Shown: positions 5,670 through 10,622 of the stretch, piece after piece
Numbering within the stretch: position 1 is the stretch's first letter
How the letters are laid out: every line of letters starts with the position of its first letter
From: Candidatus Zipacnadia bacterium
GTDB lineage: Bacteria; Armatimonadota; Zipacnadia; Zipacnadales; Zipacnadaceae
Reading direction: 5' to 3'
DNA length: 10,622 nt
Assembly (NCBI GenBank): GCA_029821215.1
Contig: JALGTV010000091.1
Coordinates: forward strand, 1-10,622
Translations under genes and position numbers: made by a program
The notes under the pieces: generated by a model
Databases searched by the model: none
The model's input: the letters and a program-made list of their open reading frames with translations, nothing else
Told to the model about the DNA's origin: nothing

Positions 5670-6506
5670 GTGGGCGAATCTAAGTGTCCGGAATGTGGCG
5701 CACCCGTACAACCTACTGATACTCACTGTATGGAGTGCGGCGCTGATCTGCTGACAGCCCGGGATCAGCAGCGGCAGCAACTACAACAGCAGTCGGTAGC
5801 GGCCCGCACCGGCCCTACTGGAGGCGCCTGGACGGTCGGGCTGGCTGGGGCAACGGCTGGTCGGGCTAAGCCGGGGGAGACTTCCGAAGAGACCCGGCTG
5901 CGCATTTTTGACCAGCAGGAAGCCAAGCGCCTGGCCGCCGAGCGGGTAAGTGTATGGATAACCGGCGTTCTGGTGGGAATTCCCGGCATAGCGGCGTTGG
6001 TGTTTGGTTTAGTGAGTCTGCACCAGGTGGGCCTCAGTGAGGTAGGCACGCTGGGCTTTGCCGACCTGCGCCACCTGGGCATAGTTACCGATGCACGGTT
6101 TGTCGCCGTTATCCTGACTGGCTTAGGCATCGCCGGGACCATGTGTGCTGCCGGCCTGGCGCGCCGAGGGTTTTTGGCTAGTCGGGCCATTGCCGAGGTC
6201 AAGCGCGGCGAGAAGCCGACCATAGTCTCCCTATGCTGGCTGACCTATTATGGCCTGTTGCTGGTAGCCATCTTCTGTCCGCCATTGGGACTGATAGTGG
6301 GGATATTGCTCAAGTTCAGCTCTGATGAGGATATAAAAGGGGTGGGGGGGACGATGATAATTCTCAGCCTGATAGTGATGGCTGTCTTGGTGGCCAATGC
6401 CCTGCTTAGTCTGGCCGAGGGTTTCAAGTCAGCCCAGGAAGCTGAGATGCCTGTTCATTGGTCAGCGGCGTTCTATCCTATGCTGTTTGAGCAGCCGGCC
6501 CCGTAG
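5670..6506 (+). CDS. Zinc-ribbon polytopic membrane protein of unknown function
   Basis: A 278-residue protein. Residues 6-23 hold two CxxC knuckles (C6, C9, C20, C23 in CPECGAPV and CMECGADL), a short zinc ribbon of the kind found at the N-terminus of many membrane proteins with unknown roles. A Gln-rich, then Gly/Ala-rich polar linker (about 32-92) follows. About four to five hydrophobic segments come next, near 95-117, 142-164, 186-214 (long, probably two helices) and 226-250. The linker and the zinc ribbon are likely cytoplasmic. The start is GTG 5670 with a strong AGGAGGT ribosome site 4 bases upstream. It begins 116 bases after the transglycosylase gene. Its 3' end overlaps the convergent sigma factor gene by 45 bases. 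No enzyme motif is visible, so I give no function. Confidence 0.75.
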   Translation: MGESKCPECGAPVQPTDTHCMECGADLLTARDQQRQQLQQQSVAARTGPTGGAWTVGLAGATAGRAKPGETSEETRLRIFDQQEAKRLAAERVSVWITGVLVGIPGIAALVFGLVSLHQVGLSEVGTLGFADLRHLGIVTDARFVAVILTGLGIAGTMCAAGLARRGFLASRAIAEVKRGEKPTIVSLCWLTYYGLLLVAIFCPPLGLIVGILLKFSSDEDIKGVGGTMIILSLIVMAVLVANALLSLAEGFKSAQEAEMPVHWSAAFYPMLFEQPAP

Positions 6507-7190
6507 GCGAGTGATAGTTTGGGAGTGGATCTGGCAGACCCGCGACTCGCTTATACCCAGAATCTCACCAATCTCGCGCAGGGTCAGCTCTTCCTGATAG
6601 TAAAGGGCGAGAATGTGCTTCTCGCGGGGAGGAAGTTCCTCAATGATATCGGTGATAAGCCGACGCAACTCATTCTGCACGACATATTCCGCTGGACTCT
6701 GGTAGGCATCGGCTGATTCGGCGAGATTGGGATGTTGGGGTTCCCAGTGGGGATGCTGAGCTACCATATCCTCCAGGGAGCTAATAGCAGCCCCGCTTAT
6801 CTGCCCCATTAGTTCATAATATCCCTCCAGCTCCATATCCAGAGCGGCGGCGATTTCGGCATCAGTGGGTACCTGGCCTATTTCGGCCTCCAGTTCGGCC
6901 ACAACTTCAGCGACCTCGCGAGCCCGACGGCGCAAGCTCCGTGGTGCCCAGTCACGTGACCGCAGGGATTCCATAATCTCGCCGCGAATCACGGAGCTGG
7001 CATAGGTTGCGAACTTGACGCCTCGGGAGGGGTCAAAGCGGTCTACGGCCTTAATCAATCCCACGATGCCGGCACTGATCAAGTCGTCGCGGTCCACGTT
7101 GGGTGGCAAGGAGATGGCAATTCGTCCGACAATGTAGTGGACCAGGTCAACATGCTGCTTAATGAACTGGTCCCGTTGCCCGGCGTCCAT
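6462..7190 (-). CDS. fliA: FliA/WhiG-family (sigma-28) RNA polymerase sigma factor
   Basis: A 242-residue sigma factor with regions 2, 3 and 4. Region 2 includes DLVHYIVGRIAISLPP, DDLISAGIVGLIKAVDRFDP and GVKFATYASSVIRGEIMESLRSRDWAPRSLRRRARE, the FliA/WhiG signature. Region 3 is EIGQVPTDAEIAAAL. Region 4 has the helix-turn-helix TLREIGEILGISESRVCQIHSQ, which reads the -35 element. FliA directs late flagellar genes (flagellin, motor, chemotaxis) and is normally held by the anti-sigma FlgM until the hook is finished; no flgM is in this window. The ATG at 7190 has AGGGAG 6 bases upstream. It lies 41 bases downstream of flhA in one operon, which supports the flagellar rather than a WhiG-like role. 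The symbol is by family and context. Confidence 0.93.
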   Translation of the reverse strand: MDAGQRDQFIKQHVDLVHYIVGRIAISLPPNVDRDDLISAGIVGLIKAVDRFDPSRGVKFATYASSVIRGEIMESLRSRDWAPRSLRRRAREVAEVVAELEAEIGQVPTDAEIAAALDMELEGYYELMGQISGAAISSLEDMVAQHPHWEPQHPNLAESADAYQSPAEYVVQNELRRLITDIIEELPPREKHILALYYQEELTLREIGEILGISESRVCQIHSQTITRLRGRLLKQHRIERR

Positions 7191-7231
7191 AATTGCTCCC
7201 TAAATAAGGTGAAACTGCCAAAGGCTACTAA

Positions 7232-9268
7232 TCAGGCAATGGTGGACAATTGGTCGGCACTGATTTGATGCATCGGATAGATCTGAATGTTTCCCAGCAC
7301 CTCGTCCGGCTCTATAATCACTAAGTCAGGGACAAATTGGATTGCCACCTGTTCCAGAACCCGGCGCACCTGAGAACTACACAGCAAGGCGATAGGGTGT
7401 TGGGGCCGCCGATACCGAGCCACTAAGTTGGCCAGTAGCTGCCGCCACGCAGCCGCCTGCTCCGGCGGAAGAACAGCCTCTGTGGTCTGTTGGGAACCGG
7501 CCACACTGGTCAACCTCTCTTCAACGTCAGCACTTAACTGGAGTGCGTAAAGAACCCCCTTGGGAGCCAGCAGTTGGGTGTTGGTCCCCTGCATAGCTCG
7601 GCGGGCGGCGTCACTCAATCCCCTGACATCGGTTGTTGTCTTCAATCCTTCGGTCAGGGCCTCTATCAATGATAAGTAATCGGCAACAGGCAGACCTTTC
7701 TTTAATAATTCCTGGCCGACGCCTGCCAACAGCGAGGCAGTTAGACCCAGTTCTTCGGCCTCAGCAACTACCGCTGGATGGGTCGGCCGCAAGGCATCAA
7801 TGACTTCCGTAGCTCGCTGGATATCAAACAGCTCGGCGGCATGTTGGCGCAGGGTACGGCGCAGATGAGTGAGAATGGCCTGGCGGGCGGTGAGCAGCTC
7901 CCAGTCATTGGCCGCAAGGCCGTGTTCTTGCTCGGGCGTCACCCACGCCGCCGGCCGCCCATCAGGAAAGGTGGCCGATAGGCCAACCGGTGGCACTGCC
8001 TCCAGCTCTCGTCCAACTGCCAGGCGGCGAGACAGATGAGCCTCTCCCCTACCAACTGTGCTACCGCGAAATACAAAGCTATATTCGTTGACTCCTAACT
8101 CAGATGAGTCGCGAATGGTAAAGGCGGGCAGGGCAAAGCCTAATTGACTTGATAGTTGGCAGCGCAGTTGGGCCAATTCCTCCAGAAACTGTGCCCTGCC
8201 ATCAGTTAGCAAATCCAACAGTCCCCATCCTACCAGTATTTGGGGTGTGGTGCTCACCGGCCCGGCAGTCGGCGCTGCTTCTGATTCAGGGGCAGTTTCG
8301 GCTTCGGAGCTGGGCACTTTACCCCGCATCAGCAACCAGCCCCATACCCCCAGACCCACAGCAACCATTAGTAAGGGCAACTTGGCCATGCCCGGGACAA
8401 GCGCCAGCAGCAAGCAAGCAGCCGCGGCGGCCACCACCGGCCCGGGACGCTGCAGAAATTGGCTGGTCACCTCAGCAATAAGCGGCGAGGCCGAGCCGGC
8501 CCGCGCTACCATGACAGCGGCGGCTGCGCCACTGAGCAGAGCGGGCAGCAGGATTATCAAGCCATGCCCAGCAATCAGCAGCGCCAGATCCGACCCAGCG
8601 CCTGGACTCAGCGCGCCAGTCAGCAAACGCACTACCGGGGTAAGGGCCACGATAACCAGGATGGCTACCGTCTCTCCCCGCAGGAACCGAGCTGCGCCGT
8701 CCATCGCTCCATAGAAATTAGCTTCTGCCTCCAGCCGAGTAGCCCGCTGGTGGCTTTCCGCTTCCGAGATGCGCTGGCCACTGAAGGCCGAGTCCAGGGC
8801 CAGTTGCTTACCAGGCAGAGCATCCAGAGCAAAGCGGGCCCCCACCTCGGCCAGCCGGCCTACGCCGGCAGTGACCACGATAAATTGGACAATCCCCACC
8901 GTTACCAGGGTGCCCAGACTAGCCACCGGATTGTTAAGGGCCGCTACTTGTGCCAGGGTGGTGGCTAACCCTCCCGCCTGGCCGGCGGTGACAATGAGCC
9001 GTCCCACAGCTAAACACAGCAATATCCGTGCCAAACTTGTCAATACTATCACGGTAGGGAACGCCGATAGCTCGACAGGACGCGGGCTTACTAAGGCTAC
9101 CGTCAACAACACTACCGCCGCCGCCAGGTTGGCGGCCAGCAACAGGTCCACCACCAGGGCCGGCAGGGGGATACCAACCAGCATCACTGCTCCGCCGGCA
9201 AGGACGGCGGCGACAATCAGGGGACCTATCCCAAAAACCGGTTGCCGGGGACCCGACGACAGTGCCAT
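7232..9268 (-). CDS. flhA: Flagellar export gate protein FlhA, divergent
   Basis: A 678-residue protein of normal FlhA length: an N-terminal membrane part of about eight helices (1-310), a short acidic Pro/Ala-rich linker (about 325-350) and a C-terminal cytoplasmic domain that docks export substrates and chaperones. FlhA nonamers form the gate of the flagellar type III apparatus and help use the proton motive force. The FHIPEP signature is at about 138-161 (RLAEVGARFALD, LPGKQ), followed by EANFYGAMDGAARFLRGE. The cytoplasmic part has GFALPAFTIRD, NEYSF, RGEAH and a C-terminal LLCSSQVRR...FVPDLVII. Compared with Salmonella numbering, D45, R85, R94, D199 and R206 are kept, K203 is Arg, D208 is Glu and the GDG Asp (D249) is His235. 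I prefer ATG 9268 (GGTGGAGAAG upstream) over TTG 9289 or GTG 9286. I found no clear promoter. fliA follows directly. Confidence 0.94.
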   Translation of the reverse strand: MALSSGPRQPVFGIGPLIVAAVLAGGAVMLVGIPLPALVVDLLLAANLAAAVVLLTVALVSPRPVELSAFPTVIVLTSLARILLCLAVGRLIVTAGQAGGLATTLAQVAALNNPVASLGTLVTVGIVQFIVVTAGVGRLAEVGARFALDALPGKQLALDSAFSGQRISEAESHQRATRLEAEANFYGAMDGAARFLRGETVAILVIVALTPVVRLLTGALSPGAGSDLALLIAGHGLIILLPALLSGAAAAVMVARAGSASPLIAEVTSQFLQRPGPVVAAAAACLLLALVPGMAKLPLLMVAVGLGVWGWLLMRGKVPSSEAETAPESEAAPTAGPVSTTPQILVGWGLLDLLTDGRAQFLEELAQLRCQLSSQLGFALPAFTIRDSSELGVNEYSFVFRGSTVGRGEAHLSRRLAVGRELEAVPPVGLSATFPDGRPAAWVTPEQEHGLAANDWELLTARQAILTHLRRTLRQHAAELFDIQRATEVIDALRPTHPAVVAEAEELGLTASLLAGVGQELLKKGLPVADYLSLIEALTEGLKTTTDVRGLSDAARRAMQGTNTQLLAPKGVLYALQLSADVEERLTSVAGSQQTTEAVLPPEQAAAWRQLLANLVARYRRPQHPIALLCSSQVRRVLEQVAIQFVPDLVIIEPDEVLGNIQIYPMHQISADQLSTIA

Positions 9269-9446
9269 ATTATATTGCTTCTCCACCAAGGGAAGGATTG
9301 ATTACTTAATAATATATTTCCCGATATAACTTGCCGATTCCTCCCAGCAGCAAAGCAGACCTCACGGCACGTAGGCAGGAGCCTCAACTGGAGCTTGTGA
9401 GATGGGTTCTGGAGGGGCATCACCAGTCGGCGGCCCCCGAGCATCA

Positions 9447-9476
9447 TTGACAGGGGCAGTTGGCGTTTGCTATACT
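9447..9476 (+). promoter_or_regulatory. Extended -10 sigma70 promoter of the TPR gene
   Basis: TTGACA (9447-9452), an 18-base spacer ending in TGC, and TATACT (9471-9476) give a -35 and an extended -10 (TGnTATACT). Transcription would start near 9483, about 32 bases before the TPR gene's ATG. The rest of the 9290-9514 spacer contains an AT-rich patch (about 9297-9330) but no other element I can support. Confidence 0.72.
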
Positions 9477-9514
9477 GTCGTTGTCATAGAGGATAATTTC
9501 GGTTGAGGCAGGTT

Positions 9515-10003
9515 ATGTGGCCTTTTCGCCCTCGACAGCCTCAGACATTAAAGGGTAGGCTGCGCGCCGGCACTAAACAGTTGGCGCGCGGCCAGCTTGA
9601 CCGGGCGGTGGAGCTGCTTTCTGAGGTAGTCAAGCGGGTGCCTGATAGCCTGACTGCCCGACTAAATCTGGGAACGGCCTACTATCGCCTCGGCCAGCAT
9701 ACCCAGGCCATCCAGCAATTCCAGCGAGCCATAGAAATCCAGCCCGATAATGTCAAGGCATGGTTGAATTTGGCCGCCGCCCGCAGCAGTCTGGGTCATC
9801 TGGCCCAGGCAGAAAAAGCTCTGGAGCGAGTTATAGAAATCAATCCTCATCATCCGGATGTACACTATAATCTGGCAGTGGTTAAGCTACGCAGTGGTCA
9901 AGGTCTGGAAGCCCTGGCGCAACTGGAGTGGGAACTGGCGGCAAATCCGCGCCATCGTCAGGCACGGCAAATGCTGGCCGAAATCAAAAGCCAATATGGC
10001 TGA
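9515..10003 (+). CDS. TPR repeat protein (four repeats)
   Basis: A 162-residue protein that is almost entirely tetratricopeptide repeats. After a short basic, Pro-rich leader (MWPFRPRQP), four 34-residue units follow at about 12-45, 46-79, 80-113 and 114-147, each ending in a Pro turn (P43, P77, P111, P145) with the usual Leu/Gly/Tyr/Ala positions. There is no signal peptide or membrane helix, so it is probably cytoplasmic and acts as a protein-binding scaffold. ATG 9515 has GAGG 6 bases upstream and fits the promoter at 9447-9476; a TTG at 9503 would add only four residues. The GspF-like gene starts 56 bases later on the same strand, so the pair may form an operon for a secretion or pilus machine. 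The partner is unknown. Confidence 0.88.
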   Translation: MWPFRPRQPQTLKGRLRAGTKQLARGQLDRAVELLSEVVKRVPDSLTARLNLGTAYYRLGQHTQAIQQFQRAIEIQPDNVKAWLNLAAARSSLGHLAQAEKALERVIEINPHHPDVHYNLAVVKLRSGQGLEALAQLEWELAANPRHRQARQMLAEIKSQYG

Positions 10004-10059
10004 ACCCAAGTTTAGAATAAGAATGAAAAACGACAAAGAAGACTTAGGAGAGCGAGCCG

Positions 10060-10622
10060 ATGGTGGCAGAAACTGAAGGAGAAGTTGGCAATGCCGAGAT
10101 GGCCCGGTTTTGCCGGCAGTTTTCCAGCCTGATGCACGCTGAGATCAATATCCTGGACATCTTTGACGCCCTGCGCGAACAGACTGACAGCGCCTTGCTG
10201 CGCGAGGTCATTGATTCGGTGCGCGAGGATGCAGAGATGGGCCGGACGCTGGCGACGGCTTTCAGCCGTTACCCTCAGACGTTTTCGCCTTTCTTTATTA
10301 GCATGATTCGGCAGGGAGAGCTGGAAGGAGAGCTGGATACGATTCTGGGTATGCTTGCCGATCACTACGAGAGCCGACTGGGGGCACAGGTGGACACCAA
10401 TCGGCGCCGCGAGGCGGGGATCTTCGATGTGGAGGCAGCCGCCGCCGTATTCCAGTGGATTTTGATTTGGATGGTGGCCCTGCTTGCCTTTTGTGCCTTG
10501 GGGGCGGGACTAATATGGTATGCCACTACCGAGGAGCTAATAGGCGGGGCAACAGTGCCCAACGTGCTGCTGCTGGTCGGCGTGATAATGCTGCTGGGGG
10601 TGCTGGTACTGGCCCGCGGGCG
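10060..10622 (+). CDS. GspF/PilC-like T2SSF domain membrane protein, 3' end outside the window (partial)
   Basis: I translated 187 open codons from ATG 10060 to the right edge; AGGAG lies 9 bases upstream. Residues about 14-105 match the T2SSF domain of GspF/PilC: FCRQFSSLMHAEINILDIFDAL, then LREVIDSVREDAEMGRTLATAFSRYPQTF, then FFISMIRQGELEGELDTILGMLADHYESR. GspF/PilC proteins sit in the inner membrane and link the assembly ATPase to the growing pseudopilus or pilus. A basic stretch (NRRRE) follows, then hydrophobic segments at about 130-153 and 168-185 separated by only about 14 residues. In canonical GspF the region after the first domain differs, with a longer soluble loop and then a second T2SSF domain. 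Whether a second domain follows cannot be seen. Probably in an operon with the TPR gene. Confidence 0.82.
   Translation, partial: MVAETEGEVGNAEMARFCRQFSSLMHAEINILDIFDALREQTDSALLREVIDSVREDAEMGRTLATAFSRYPQTFSPFFISMIRQGELEGELDTILGMLADHYESRLGAQVDTNRRREAGIFDVEAAAAVFQWILIWMVALLAFCALGAGLIWYATTEELIGGATVPNVLLLVGVIMLLGVLVLARG

Noticed and set aside
5765..6223. A 152-residue minus-strand reading frame antisense to the zinc-ribbon gene
   Set aside because: Arg/Pro/Ala-rich with no domain. The opposite strand has a strong ribosome site, a zinc ribbon and membrane helices.
8247..9329. Long plus-strand reading frames antisense to flhA (8247-8714, 8459-8968, 8769-9329)
   Set aside because: They are low-complexity Ala/Pro/Arg/Thr-rich products, typical of GC-rich antisense shadow frames, opposite a clear flhA.
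9333..9340. GCCGATTC resembling a sigma-28 -10 element (GCCGATAA)
   Set aside because: It points away from flhA and has no TAAA -35 box at 15 bases, so it is probably chance.
9226..9447. A 73-residue minus-strand reading frame over the start of flhA
   Set aside because: It overlaps the flhA 5' end in another frame, has no recognisable motif or ribosome site, and covers the region with the good TPR promoter. Judged spurious.

Overview
The window looks like chromosomal housekeeping DNA of a flagellated, diderm (LPS-type) bacterium of moderately high GC. The best lineage clue is the pseudopilin at 2441-3076. It pairs a FTLIELLVVIAI-type N-terminus and a FPVF.QAREKA segment with a C-terminal H-X9-DG motif, a combination I associate with Armatimonadota and Planctomycetota. 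Together with a flagellar FlhA/FliA pair and LpxC, this favours Armatimonadota or a relative, but it is an inference from memory and not a placement.

Layout, left to right. A minus-strand operon reads secG (1380-1150), a HIT hydrolase (1085-549) and a secreted Ig-like protein that runs off the left edge (545 to 1). secG shares a divergent promoter region with lpxC (1609-2433, plus), the committed lipid A enzyme. Convergent to lpxC is a minus-strand cluster of queD (4180-3809), queC (3806-3111) and the pseudopilin (3076-2441), read from an extended -10 promoter. Divergent from queD is a complete tRNA-Glu(CUC) gene (4311-4386) with its own near-consensus promoter. Next on the plus strand come a small exported protein of unknown family, an overlapping soluble lytic transglycosylase (SLT) domain gene without a signal peptide, and a zinc-ribbon membrane protein. 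The last one ends inside the 3' end of the convergent fliA-type sigma factor gene (7190-6462), which lies directly downstream of flhA (9268-7232). At the right edge a TPR protein (9515-10003) and the start of a GspF/PilC-like membrane protein (10060 to the edge) run on the plus strand.

How the genes fit together. SecG belongs to the Sec export pore, LpxC to outer membrane building and the SLT protein to peptidoglycan remodelling. QueD and QueC perform two steps of the preQ0/queuosine pathway. FlhA is the flagellar export gate and the sigma factor probably directs late flagellar genes. The pseudopilin and the GspF-like protein are components of type II secretion/type IV pilus-like machines, but no ATPase or secretin is present here.

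I see no mobile element, CRISPR array, phage gene or obvious defence system, and no clear case for a wholly new system. The points that most deserve a second look are: the possible split or frameshifted secreted transglycosylase at 4502-5553; the altered membrane residues of FlhA, including a His where FlhA proteins carry the Asp of the GDG motif; and the unusual topology of the GspF-like protein.
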